64,000 bases of DNA from Cornus controversa. Taxonomy: Eukaryota; Streptophyta; Magnoliopsida; Cornales; Cornaceae. Every line of letters starts with the position of its first letter. Positions within the stretch are counted from its first letter, which is position 1. A program made the position numbers and the translations under genes. The notes under the pieces were generated by a model. That model was not told the DNA's origin and did not search any database. It saw only the letters and a program-made list of their open reading frames with translations. The stretch lies in assembly GCA_026545225.1 (NCBI GenBank), contig CM048846.1, positions 89,111,270 through 89,175,269 of the forward strand, read 5' to 3'. Positions 12,513-24,864 of the stretch are shown piece by piece.

Positions 12513-15500
12513 ATGGATGGGAGGCGGCATTCAGTTGATATCCCTATCTCGAAAACTCTGTTAGCACTTAGGAGAGTGAGGTCACTTAGGGATCCATCAA
12601 CCACCTCTTTGAGCAAATTCTCTGCTTTGGTTGATAATTTGAATTGGGAAACCAATTCAAGTAATGGGATTACTCTAGGATTTTTAAATGGTTGCGAAGG
12701 TGGCATGGATAATGATGTTATCTCAGGATCAAAAAGTCCAGGCTTATATGGACAAAGGATGGAAAATGTTAGTGATCTTGAGTTGTATTATGGTTCGAGA
12801 AAACCCAACTCTAAGTTCATTTCATTTGAAAATTCAGGTTGGGTTGGACACACAGCATCTGTTCCCGTAAGGACCAAACATGTTGTAGGATCCAATTGTT
12901 GTAGATCAAATCAAGAAATGGTTTGCGGAAACAAATCATTGAGCGAAAGATATTGCAGTGATCATAAGGACAAAGGATTAGACTTGACATGCATGACACC
13001 TTTTAGTGATCATTTGGAGGGTGTGGGTTCATCTAATGAACCAGTTGGAGGATCATTGCAGGCAGAGAGAATAGATCTTAATGCATCAAAGCGGAAACCC
13101 CAATATAAAAAGCAAGTTAGATCAACTAGAGTGGCATCGGGTGATGTTGTGAGTCGTACAGGCAGTCCATGCTTATCCATGAGTGATGTTCCATTGGGAG
13201 GGTCAAGTCGCAGCACATCTTTATATGGAAATGAGGATGTTGGTCTTGTAGATCACAATCATCATGGATGTGGGATAAGTTGTTGCTGGACAAGGACCCC
13301 GAGATTCAGAGAATCAAATCTTCCTTCTGATGTAGAAGACCAGCCACTGTTATCAGGGGAAGTAGGAGGCACGCATCCATCTGGACAGGGAAAGAGCTGG
13401 AAACACATTAATAATGAAGTCATCCAATATTCAGAGAGTCCTAGAAGTCTCAGTCAGAAATTCAGACCAAAATCTTTCAATGAGCTGGTAGGACAAAATG
13501 TAGTAGCAAGGTCTCTTTTGAGTGCCATCACAAATGGGAGGATCACTTCCTTTTATCTCTTTCATGGTCCCCATGGTACAGGTAAGACTTCTGCCTCAAG
13601 GATTTTTGCCGCTGCTTTGAATTGTCTCTCATTTGATGAGCATAGGCCATGTGGTATGTGCCGAGAATGTGTCTTGTTTTTTTCTGGAAGAAGCAAAGAT
13701 GTCAAGGAAGTGGATTCTGTGAGAATCAATCGGACCGAAAGGGTTAAATCTCTTATTAAGAATGCAGCTATCCCTCCAGTTTCCTCAAGATTTAAGGTTT
13801 TCATTATTGATGAATGCCATTTGTTACGAGGAGAAACATGGGCAACTGTTTTGAATAACCTAGACGACCTTCCTCGACATGTTGTCTTTGTAGCGATCAC
13901 ACCCTACCTTGATAAGCTACCAAGAAATGCAGTGTCACGGGCCCAAAGATACCATTTTCCAAAGATAAAAGAAGCTGATATTGCAACCAGATTAAGGAAA
14001 ATCTGTGTGAAAGAAGGACTTGACTTCGACCATATTGCTTTGGAGTTCATTGCTACTAAATCTAATGGTTCACTTCGGGATGCGGAGATGATGCTTGAGC
14101 AGCTGAGCTTGCTTGGCAAAAGAATAACAATGTCATTGGCATATGAACTAGTGAGTGTTGTTCTACTATTCCTCACTTATCCTTGTGTTTTTTTTTTTTT
14201 TGATAAGTTATCCTTGTGTTGTATCTCTGTTCGACTGGAATTTTCAATTCAGTATCATTGTTGCATTTCTGCAGATTGGAATTGTTTCTGATGATGAATT
14301 GCTAGATTTACTGGATCTGGCTTTGTCATCTGACACGGCAAATACAGTTAGAAGGGCCAGGGAGTTGATGAGATCAAGGATTGATCCTATGCAACTAATA
14401 TCGCAGCTGGCAAATCTCATAATGGATATTCTTGCTGGAAAACTTGACGAAGGTACTTCTGAAGCCAGGAGAAAGTTTTGTAGAAGACACACTTGTAAGT
14501 ATGGTATCTTTGTGTAAAAATAGTTTTTAGTATTTCACTAAGTGCATCACGTGGAGCATTTTGTTTAACATGTCCATGCCTCACTTCAGTACAGTCTGTT
14601 TACTTTTCTGGTTGCTATATTGTCTAAGGTGTTGGTATTTTCTTTCTGATAGCTGAAGCAGATCTGCAGCTACTTAGTCATGCACTCAAAATATTCTCCG
14701 AAGCAGAGAAACAATTGAGGACATCAAAAAATCAAACAACATGGCTCACTGTTGCTCTTTTACAGTTAAGCTCTGTGGGGTCTTGTTCCTTGGGTGCAAA
14801 TGATTCAAGGCTGAGTGTGAGAACAGTACACCCAAGAGGTGAGAATGATTGGTTTACTTCAAATTTATGCATGAGTTTCACTTTTGATTACATTCAGATT
14901 AGTGATTTAATTGGTTGATTAGGTCCAGAAAGGTTAGGTGCAACCTTTATGTCCATTTTCTGTTTTTGAATGCAGATGGTGATTTTTGCTGCATATCATC
15001 AACAGATCTTGTCACTTGTGCATGTTGCAATAATGAATCACTGAAATTGGGGATTCAGGATGGTAAAGAAACACTGGAATCTATCTGGAAGAGAGCTACA
15101 GAATTATGTCAATCGAATTCACTCAAACACTTTCTCAGGAAATGGGGAAAGTTGTCTTCTGTTTATTTTAACCATGGTAAGTGCAAGGTGCATAAAAAAA
15201 TTGTCACTCCAACTGCAATTTTCACAACATACTGCCCTGAATTGGATGATAATGCATAGCTGAAAGTGTCTTATCAGTGGCTCAATCTGAAATGTAATAA
15301 ATGGAACAGAATAGAAAAAGTTCAACGCCATTGACTCTAGGCTTGCTTTCATAATTGAATTGAACTTTCATTTATATTCTCTCTCTTTAGGACAAATAAA
15401 ATGCAACACAAAAACTCTGAGCTTGATTTTTATCTAAAATTATTGCAAAAAAGTCATTACTTTGTGTCTAAGGCGGATGAATTCTGACTTTTATCTGATA

Positions 15501-18500
15501 TGTAGTGGCTTTTTCATCCAGATGGATTAATCTCATTCTTATTCAGAGGCAAGATATACACAGTTAGAACCAAATTGCTATGGATTTTGTATGATTTACT
15601 TTTCTCTGTATTGCCTCCCTTTGCTTTATGTTGATGTTTAGGTGATTAATATCCTCACCTTTCTACACAACCTCTAGCCAAGTGCTTTTTGGCTTTCCCT
15701 ATGTTGCCTTGCTACTTGAATTGCTAACATAGTTCTCTTTGGTCTTTGCAACTTGCATTATTGGCTTTAATTGCGTTTGACCAGACCATGCCAATTAATT
15801 TTCTAGCTTGTCTTTTATTGGTGCTACATCTTACTTCAGATGGATGTAGACATTTCAATTATATGCCTTCTAATCCTGTGACTTTGCATTATATATTCCC
15901 TAATTCTAACAAGTGACAGAACCATACTTTATGGTATCGAATGTTGGGCAGCTAGGAAACAACATTTGCATAAAGTGAGTGTGGCAGAAATGCAGATGTT
16001 GAGATGGATGTGTGATAAGACTTGAAAGGATAGAATTAGAAATGATCACATTCGGAAGATGGTTAGAGTAGCATCAATTGGGGATAAAATGAGAGAAAAT
16101 CGGTTAAAATGGTTTGGGCATGTGCAAAGAAGACCTTTAAGTGCGCCGGTCAGGAAGAGTGACATAGTCCACATTGAGGGTAATACTAGGGGAAGAGGAG
16201 GACCAAAGCTATTGTGAGTAGAATTACTAAAAAAAGATATGATAGCATGTGGATTGATTGAGGTTATGGCCTTAAATAGAGTGGAATGGAAACATAGTAT
16301 TACATTGATAGACCATAATAAGTACACTTTTCTCATATTTACACTTTTGTCACATGAAAGTGTATGTACACCTGTTAGTATTACAATAATAACTACACTT
16401 TTCTCAGTGGGCAGCTTACACGTACATATAAAACAGATTGACGGAGCCAGCTCAGGGGGGAAGCTGCCCCCCGAGCCTATGTTGGCTCCGTCACCGATTC
16501 TAACAGTAAAAGTGCTCTTAGAACGATTTATATTTTCCCATAAATGCTTCAAAATCTCCTTGCTGCCTGTCCTGCTCTGCTGCTGTGACCAGTTCTTTTC
16601 ATTCTCTATCCCTGTGCATGGTTGGACAACTGCAACAACAATAACAAAAAAAAAAAAATGGTTGCTTTGCTGCAAGGATTGTGGTGGGTGGATTCAACAT
16701 ATTGCATCCTGAACCTCAACCAGTCTCCACTGAGTTCAACTGTGATCTCTACCCACCTTTAACATGATCTAGATTTGGAAGTTCTCCATAACTTTTCTGG
16801 ACAATCATCTATTGCTCAATTATGTTACAATATGAAAAGGGTAGTAAAAAACAAGATACTTGATTAACCTGTTTTAAATGGTATGTTTATTTGAATTGTG
16901 TGTGAGGTACATGCAATAACATTTTTTTTGGTATGCATGACTTGATATACTAGAAGATAAAAAAAATTAAGTTACGGAAATTTGTCTGAGAACTGAGGAA
17001 TGTTTAAAAGTTCCAAAATGAATCTGAAACATTGAACCCATTTTCATCATCATTGCCTACCCTATTTCATCCTCATTCATGGATATTCCGTGTCCTCAAT
17101 CTCATTTCTCTGTTTGTAATTCTAACCATATTAAAATTTCCTTTTCAAATTTTATTTGGCACATGCTTGTCTAATAGCCTTTTGGGTGCAATCATTTATC
17201 CCCTGCCTACCCTTGTTTATTAGAACTTTGTCGTTCGCAGGATAAATAATGCACTGCAGGACTTCTGAATTTTTTTTAAACACTTCGTCCCTATTTGTTC
17301 ACAGACAGAGAGAGAGAGAGAGAGAGGGTGATAGAGTTTCCCTAATTAATCTAAAACTATGGAGACTTGGTAGATTTTTAAGCTTTTGAGAGCACGTCTG
17401 TGATTGTTGTGTCAATATATATAGTTGATGGGAAGCATAACTCATGGGATATTTGGGAAACACACAAATTAGTGTGATTCATACCAACAGTAAAGGATGT
17501 TGGAATAGTCTTGTTGGATGGCATGAAATTGAATGAATAATTTGCCTAACTTGCTGCTATTAGATATTAGATTGTTATTTTCATTGTATTTTTAGCTCTG
17601 AGAGTAGAATAGTCTTTTCACACTTTCTTGTTTGGATATATAAATCCCTTTGTGTATTCTCTTATTATCTTTACTAATAGAAACCCTAGCCCCCTTTTTC
17701 TCTTCTCTCTCTTCGCAATTCTCACATGGTATCAGAGCAATGATCTAGATGAGTTTTTTGATTGGTAATAACATGAAAAAACTGCACATCCCATCTACGC
17801 GGTCTGCGGATCCAACTGGTTTGCTTCTTTGGGCGTTTTGGCATCGATTTGGTTCCGGTATCGCTTTCTTCTAGCATCGAACTGGTTTGCTTCTTCTGTG
17901 TTTCTTCTCGTTTTGTTTTGATCGATATCTTGTTTTGGATTTTTGTTTTTTTTTTGGAAATCTATTGGTGTTCGTTTATCAGTTGTTTTTCACAATGGTT
18001 GGTAAAAGAGATGATTCTCTACAATCAATTAGTGTAAGATTGAATGACAACAATTACTCGTATTGGAGTTATGTAATGAAGAATTTTTTAAAATGGAAAA
18101 AATGTGGGGTTATGTTATTAGTGTGGTGAGCAAACCCGCAGATCCTAAAGATGAAAAATATGCAGATTTGTTGGATAGTTGGGAAGCAAATAACTCGAAA
18201 ATTATTACTTGAATTAATAATTCTGTTGAGTACTCCATTGGTATGCAATTGGCAAAATATGAAATAGCAAAACAGGTCTGGGATCACTTGGCAAGATTGT
18301 ACACACAATCCAACTTTGCCAAACAGTATCAGTTGGAAGCCGATATCCGAGCAGTGCAGCAAAAGGATATAAGTATTCAGGAGTTTTACTCCACCATGTT
18401 TGATCTTTGGGACCAAATGGCTCTCACGGAGTCAGCATCCCTCCAGTGCTATGTTGACGACCTTGCTCGTCTTGATCATTTTTTGATGGTTCTACGTGAT

Positions 18501-21500
18501 GATTTTAGGGGAGTTTGGGGAAATATTCTGCATCGTAGTTCCTATACTTATTCTTAAGTCCACTCAGTTACCAAATTTTACTTATTCTTGTTATTCTAGT
18601 TCATTTACTTCCTTCTTAGCATCTATTCACACTCTTTGTGAGCCGACCTCCTATACAGAGGCAGTTCTTGATCCCCTTTGGCAGCAAGTTGTGGCTGAGG
18701 AACTTTCTGCTTTGTATCGAACGGATACTTGGGATTTGGTGTCGCTCCTGCTTACTAAGAGCACAATTGGTTCTTGTTGGGTTTATAAAATTAAATCTAA
18801 ATCAGATGGTTCCGTTGAATGGTATAAAGCCAAGTTGGTTGCCAAGGATTTTGCCCAGCAGTATGGTTTGGATTATGAGGAGACTTCTGCTTCAGTTGCC
18901 AAGATGACTACTGTCCATGCTCTCATTGCAGTGGCCTCTGTCCGTCAGTGGCATATTTCTTAGATGGATGTTAAAAATGCTTTTTGAATGGAGATCTTCA
19001 AGAGAAAGCTTATATGGTATCTCCTCCTTGTGTCTCGTAATCCTGTAGAAGTTTGCAGCCTCAAGAAGGCCTTATATAATTTCAAACAGGCCTCTCGAGC
19101 CTGGTTTGAGAAGTTATCTATGGTGGTTACTTCTCTTGATTTTTGCTCTAGTGCTTATGATTCGACTCTATTTATCAAGTTTACTTCTGCTGGCCGTATT
19201 CTTCTTTCACTCTATGTAGATGACATAATTATTACAGGTGATGATGTTGATGGAATTGCAGCATTAAAGACCGAATTAGCTAATTAGTTTGACATGAAGG
19301 ATTTGGGTCCTCTATGGTACTTTTTGGGTATTGAGGTAGCCTTTTCACCTAAGGGTTATCTTCTTTCTCAGTTTAAGTATACAGTGGACATCCTTCAGTG
19401 AGCTCGTCTTACGGATACTCAGACTGTTGATACTCTTATCGAGCTTAATGCTTGCTATGCTCCTACAGATGGTATTCCTTTGCCTGATCCCACATTGTAT
19501 TAGACTATTCTTGGTAGCTTAATCTAACTTACTATTACTCGCCCCGACATTGCATATGTTGTCCACATTGTTAGTCAGTTCATTGCCTCCCCCCTCTACA
19601 ATTCATTGGACTGCTGTTCTTCGTACTTTGCGTTATCTTCGGGGTACTCTCTGTGTCTTCTATTTCCTTCGACGTCCTCTTTGGAGCTTTGTGCATACTC
19701 TGATGCTAATTGGGCTGGTGATCCGACTGATCGTAAGTCTACTACAGGTTTTTGCATCTTCTTGGGTAACTCTCATTTCTTGGAAGAGCAAGAAGCAGAC
19801 AGTTGTCTCTCGATCTTCCACAGAGGCTGAGTACCGTGCTATGGCATCTACTACAAATGAGGTTGTGTGGTTGCGTTGGTTATTAACAGATATGAGTCAC
19901 TCTTTCTACTCCCACCCCTCTTTACTGTGATAACAAGAGTGCTATTTAGATTACTTACAATTCAGTCTTTCATGAGCGGATCGAGCACATTGACATTGAT
20001 TGTCATACCACTCGGCATCATCTCAAGCGTGGGATGATTACTTTGCCTTTTGTCTCATGTGGATTGCAGATTTCTTTACGAAGTCTCAAACCGTTCAGCT
20101 GTAGTAACCCTTGTGGACGGGTGTGAAAACAGACACTGGGCTGAGCTACCCTACTGATAGGGTACAGGGTGCTCAATCCCACATTACCTGGGTGTGGAAA
20201 AGGGGATGTGCTTATATGTAGTATGTTCTCTTCAAATGGTATTTGGCCTTTTGGGGTAAAACCCAAGAGTAAAATCGTGCGGGCTCAGGCCTAAAGCGGA
20301 CAATATCATACCATGTGTTGGAGCGAGGTATTACAGTTGGTATCAGAGCCTGAACCCAACCGGAAGTGTGCCGACGAGAACATCGGGCCTCGTAGGGGGA
20401 TGGATTGTAGTAACCCTTGTGGACGGGTGTGAGTGGGCAGGTGCGAAGACAAACACTGGGCTGAGCTACCACATTGACAGGGTACAAGGTGCTCAATCCC
20501 ACATCGCCTGGGTGTGAAAAAGGGGATGTGCTTATATGTAGTATGTTCTCTTCAAATGGTATGAGTCATTTTGGGGTAAAATCTAATAGCAAAACAGTGT
20601 GGGCTCAGGCCCAAAGCGGACAATATCATACCATGTGTTGGAGCGAGGTATTACAAGCGCTTTCGTTTTTTTGTTGGCAAACTCTCGATGCTTCTTGCTG
20701 TTGCATCGTGAGTTTAACGGGGGATATCTTATTTTCATTGTATTTTTAGCTGTTAGGGTAGAATAGTCTTTTCATACTTTCTTGTTTGGCTATATAAGCT
20801 CCTTTATGTGTATTCTCTTATTATCTTTATTAATAGAAACCCTAGCCCTTTTTTTTTTTCTTCTCTCTCTTTGCAATTCTCACTACTGCTACATGTTTTC
20901 ACTAAATAGACTACATTAACAATGTATATATTGGTTTGTCCATGTAAGCTGATTTCATCTCAGATGCAGTTTAGTCCTCTAGTTTTTACCAAAAAGTTTT
21001 TATGAAAGCCATAGAAAGAAAACGAAGCTTAATGTGACTTGGCTATGTATAGTTAGAAGTTACAGTTATTAGGGCTTTGGGAACTAGTGGTTAGGAGTTG
21101 CCACCACTTGATTTGGTGTTTAGATGTATTAGTTAACCATTATAAAGAGTTTTTGAAAGAAAAATGTTTTCCATAAATACATTCTTGACAAAAGGATATT
21201 TGATTAAAATTTTTTTTTTAAGAAAAAAAGGCCCTTTTATTTGTCGTACTGCGTGATGAACCCAATTTTATTTTGGGTTGGTCACACTAGTTGATGCACC
21301 CAAATGTATATTTGGTTGTGCATATAGATGGCTGTCATGGGGGTTACAGGAAGTTTGGTTGCATTAAGTAAGGCGTCCAATGTACATTTGACCTAGTCAC
21401 ATCTACTGTTGAGTCCAGGATAAGCTTCTACAGACTCTTTTAACCTATATCCACTGTGATAAATATTTGGTCATAAAATTTGTTGTGACCATGTGTAGTT

Positions 21501-22492
21501 TACTTTTGGTTGCAAGTGCTGATGCGGCCATGCTCTTTCTCTCTGGTCACAATAATTTAGCATGACCAGAGTGGAATCTTGCCTTTGTATAAACTTTTGT
21601 AGAAATGTTCGCTTATTATAGTGGTGGTATCTTGGCTTTTGGATTTGGTTTTTGCACATTTCTGCTATTGGGTAGCGGCAAAATAAGGTGTCTACAGTGA
21701 TGACCGATCTTTCATGTTTATCATTCCTGTTTTTGGATTTTGCATATCTGAAACGAGTTATCCAATGTCCACCCATTCTTTGATTGAGCGATGGTTTTCA
21801 TTTCAGGTCTGGCTATAGCTGAATTGGAATTCCATCATCCCGACTATGTTGCTAAAGCAGAGAAGTCATGGAAATTGATTGCAAGTTCACTTCAGTCTGT
21901 ACTGGGTTGTAATGTAGAGATAAGAATCAATCTTATTCATTGTGCTTCCATGACAAAGTACACCAAAGTGAAGAAGCCATCTTTCAGCTTGTTCAGTTGT
22001 TCACGCAGAATGTGCCTCAAGTCACAATCCAGCACCGAACGAGGGAGTGACCCATCAGATAATTCTGATTTAACCTCTGAAAAGGCCATGATAAGGGACA
22101 GATCTGTTCAAACTAGCTCATCTGATTGTGGGTCTCAAATCTCACATAATTGCTCTCACAGAAAAGAAGCAGCTAAGACTATAAGAAATAGTGAAGGAAA
22201 TGCACTAAGCATTAGAACGGTTACGCCCCAAAAATTACTACCCGATGATTTTCCAAAGCATGGGTCTGGAGTTGATTCTTCCAAAGAAGATGGAAGTAAC
22301 TGCAGATGCCAGGCTATGTCTGCTGAAGAGCCAGAGAAGCAGCCAAACTGTTTCTTTAGAACCTTGAAGCTTCATAAAAAGTTGCTTTCATCAGACACTT
22401 CACAGATGGTCTGTTTGAAGGTCCAGCGAAAAAACAAGCTTCTGTTGTCTATTCCCAGAGAAACTTCTGAAGCATATTTTAATGCCCGCTAA
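12513..22492 (+). CDS. STICHEL-like AAA ATPase (DNA polymerase III gamma/tau-type)
   Basis: Five coding exons fit in phase: 12513-14150, 14275-14494, 14653-14838, 14976-15176 and 21807-22492, 976 codons plus stop. All introns are GT-AG. The start [11 protein letters not shown] with [12 protein letters not shown] is the conserved N-terminus of plant STICHEL-like proteins. The DnaX-like core has Walker A GPHGTGKT (about residues 352-359), a zinc module C-x8-C-x2-C-x2-C (about 370-386), a Walker B IIDECH (about 431), the SRAQRYHF sensor region (about 473) and [20 protein letters not shown] controls trichome branching in Arabidopsis, and its relatives are less well studied. The role is in cell morphogenesis rather than demonstrated DNA replication. 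An upstream leader exon probably ends at 11560 and its intron ends at 12434. The fourth intron is 6.6 kb and packed with transposons, but the reading frame is intact. The exact paralogue (STICHEL-like 2, 3 or 4) is not settled. Confidence 0.9.
15910..16310 (+). mobile_element. LINE (non-LTR retrotransposon) C-terminal remnant
   Basis: In the sense direction the frame reads LYGIECWA, then MQMLRWMC, then [15 protein letters not shown] and RGRGGPK. This is the characteristic tail of plant L1-type reverse transcriptase proteins. Several stops interrupt it (for example at 16021). Only the 3' end is present, as expected of a 5'-truncated LINE insertion. It sits in the fourth intron of the STICHEL-like gene. 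Confidence 0.8.
16440..16492. repeat. Nested perfect/near-perfect hairpin
   Basis: The outer arms GACGGAGCCA (16440-16449) and TGGCTCCGTC (16483-16492) are perfect inverses. Inside them, CTCAGGGGGG (16451-16460) pairs with CCCCCCGAG (16467-16475) apart from one bulged A. It is GC-rich in an AT-rich intron and may be a transposon terminus or a mini-palindrome. Confidence 0.7.
17555..20883 (+). mobile_element. Decayed Ty1/copia retrotransposon, integrase region deleted
   Basis: Short LTRs (about 155-170 bp) match at ~17571-17726 and ~20729-20882, both with TTATTTTCATTGTATTTTTAG and a TATA box. The primer site TGGTATCAGAGCA is at 17727-17739. Gag opens at 17995 and shows copia gag features to 18557. 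The next recognisable domain is already reverse transcriptase (18640-19290, with YVDD near 19213), so protease and integrase are missing. RNase H follows (19690-19960, [18 protein letters not shown]). Stops and frameshifts abound. A polypurine AACGGGGGATAT precedes the 3' LTR. A TRIM at 20100-20655 interrupts the 3' part. It lies in the same sense as the host STICHEL-like gene intron. Confidence 0.85.
20100..20655 (+). mobile_element. TRIM element, Cassandra-related ends without 5S core
   Basis: LTR 1 is 20100-20335 and LTR 2 is 20406-20655, both opening TGTAGTAACCCTTGTGGACG and closing GAGGTATTACA. The ~70 bp interior starts with the primer site TGGTATCAGAGCC (about 20338-20350) and ends with a purine run CGTAGGGGGATGGA. 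That is a complete but coding-free LTR retrotransposon. It interrupts the copia element's 3' coding end; the flanking copia sequence rejoins at AGC. No clean 5 bp target duplication is seen. A solo LTR of the same family lies at 57316-57551. Its LTR ends resemble those of Cassandra at 39052-39671. Confidence 0.85.
20884..21806. other. Remainder of intron 4, nothing recognised
   Basis: AT-rich intron sequence between the copia element and the last coding exon of the STICHEL-like gene. No domains or clear repeats were seen. Confidence 0.4.
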
Positions 22493-24448
22493 TCCTTATA
22501 TTTTCTCCAACAGCTCTAACAATTACAATAACTGCTCCAGGGATGTGGTTGGGTAAGTATCCGTGGTCTTCTTTTTCTTTATTAGTTCCCCTCCTTTTGT
22601 GAAATGTACATAGAATGACTGGAAAGATGCAGACTTCATTAAGATTAGTGACTTGGGCCCAATGGTGTAGAAGTGATGTATGGAAGTAATGTAGGTAAGA
22701 GTACTTTGGACTTAACCCATGGGTACTCTCACCATCAATGTGGAGCCTCGTCTCATAGGCTTGATCTCATCATCTGTGATGTATTGCCGGTCACAAGGAT
22801 CTTGGCGGGGCAGTACAGAAAGGCTGTCCTAATTTAGACTGTTTTCTTTTAGTTCTATTATGAATTTATGGTTGGGATCTCAGAAGGGCAGCACTATAAA
22901 AGTGTTATATTATGTCAGTTTGATTAAATTTTGGATGATGAATAGTGGTTCCTTAGAGCAAACACTAAGGAAGAGTGTAGGATGTGTTGGTCAAGTGTCC
23001 GCCAAGTGTCCAAAATAATAAAAAATTATTTTTAAATTAAGGACATGGCGATGAAGTGTCGGACACGTGTCCAAGAATGTCCATAAAAATAGACACGGTG
23101 TCCAATGGACACGGTGTTGGTGCTTCTTAGACTTTCGGTCTATCTTGGCCTCCCTGTGTTATATACTTGTATCTATGTTTATTCTTTTGTGGCACGCATC
23201 TACATCTTCAACTGATATTCACTTTAGGCATCAATTTTTATTGTTTTATACTAGGAAATTTCATGTGCCAATTCATATTGATTTCACCAATAAAAATGAA
23301 GATTTTCTCTTGGAGAACTGCAAACTGCATCAGCAATAATTATCAGTCATAATGTGGTATATTTTGACCACTGGGACCACAAAGAGTCTAGTGATGCATG
23401 GGTAGCAGTAAATAAAAAAAATTGCAAAATCATGCATTTGTTTTTTGTGTACGCCAACTTGCAATTCCTTGAGACTTTATTGTTGTGTACACTCTGAGCC
23501 CCTAATGTCCATTCTGGGGTCAAGCCTTCTCAAACTGAATAAAGTGTACTTCGATATATATTGAACGTTGTTCTTTTGCTTTCTTTGTGTACTTGTGGGC
23601 AGACCAAGGGAGGACTCAAAGTTTCATTGTTCGAGAACCCTCACATTTCCTTTTAGGAAGGTAAGCATACTGCAACTATCTATGTGCATGTGTATCGTAT
23701 ACAAGTTTAAACTTGCAACAATCTATGTGCATGTGTCTCGTATACAAGTTTAAACTTGAAGTCTGGAATATTATATTCTGATTATATGTCTGTTATATAT
23801 ACTGCATCATGGATTGTGCCACCGTTCTCTTTGAATAACTCTGTAGTAGACTGCAGTTTGTGTCAAAATTGCTCGGTAATTAACCCAAGATGAAATTTTT
23901 GCTTGTTTGTGAATCACCGGAGTCTTTTAATGTTAAAACCTTAATCCAAAGAATGATCTGAAAGTAAATATTTATGTATAAATCTGATTGATGATTGCTC
24001 AAAGATGCCTTGGAACACCCTATATATTTAACTTCATCTGAAGTTTAAAATGTCAGCATAGTATGTAAAAGTAGTGCATTGAATTGCAGGCTTGGCAGCT
24101 GAGGCATGGACCACAAAAGGCACGTTTGGTTGATTGGGTTCTACCTTGCACAACTGCCAAGTAGTTGGACAGTATATTTTGGATGGCTATTGAATTTGTT
24201 TTGGTTATTGCGAGGGTGCTTAAAAGAAATTCATACTTTGTACATTGTGCAAGTAATTTAGTCCACGTGTCCTTGTAATCATATGCTTTATTGTGCCTGC
24301 ATAATTTGGCTTTTTTTGCAGTTGAATTCAGAAGCAAAATTTCATCCAACTTCAAATAACTGGAAGCGGGTATGTTTAGAAAGTTAAAATTAATCTGATC
24401 TACATGTTCAGAATTAGTTAAAATGGAGTTGATGTAATAATGATTGAC
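22493..24448. other. 3' region of the STICHEL-like gene and unassigned DNA
   Basis: The first few hundred bases are probably 3' UTR. Degenerate GTGTCC/GGACAC motifs at about 22985-23120 resemble relics of a hAT-type MITE family. A 43 bp unit is duplicated at 23672-23714 and 23715-23758, each copy holding the palindrome CAAGTTTAAACTTG. No coding exon was recognised. Confidence 0.4.
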
Positions 24449-24864
24449 AAAAATGTATTCTGGCCATACCATTCCAAATCCAAACAGACCCTAAAGGCCT
24501 AAATGTTATTGTGAGCAGTAGTTCAGTGGGATAACTTTATATCAGTTTCATCAAAAATGTATTCAGGCTATACCATTCCAAATCCAAACAGACCCTAAAG
24601 GCCTAAATGTCATTGTGAGCAGTAGTTCAGTGGGATAACTTAATATCAGTTTCATCAAAAATGTATTCTGGCTATACCATTTCAAATCCAAACAGACCCT
24701 AAAGGCCTAAATGTCATTGTGAGCAGTAGTTCAATGGGATAACTTTATATAAGTTTCATCAAAAATGTATTCTGGCTATACCATTCCAAATCCAAACAGA
24801 CCCTAAAGGCCTAAATGTCATTGTGAGCAGTAGTTCAATGGGATTACTTTATATAAGTTTCATC
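24449..24864 (+). repeat. Four tandem copies of a 104 bp unit
   Basis: Units start at 24449, 24553, 24657 and 24761, each exactly 104 bp. They begin AAAAATGTATTC and contain CCAAATCCAAACAGACCCTA and GTGAGCAGTAGTTCA. Copies differ by only a few substitutions, so the array is young. CCAAACAGACCCTAA resembles a Tourist-like MITE end, suggesting the array arose around a transposon terminus. Confidence 0.9.

Noticed and set aside
20212..20502. Open frames across the TRIM at 20100-20655
   Set aside because: They run through LTR and primer-site sequence of a coding-free element and match no protein family.
24118..24497. Possible Tourist MITE with ends GGCACGTTTGG and CCAAACAGACCC
   Set aside because: The ends match poorly and no TAA/TTA target duplication is present on the left.
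24449..24864. Regular repeats that might suggest a CRISPR-like array
   Set aside because: The units abut directly without unique spacers, and the window is plant nuclear DNA. It is an ordinary tandem repeat.
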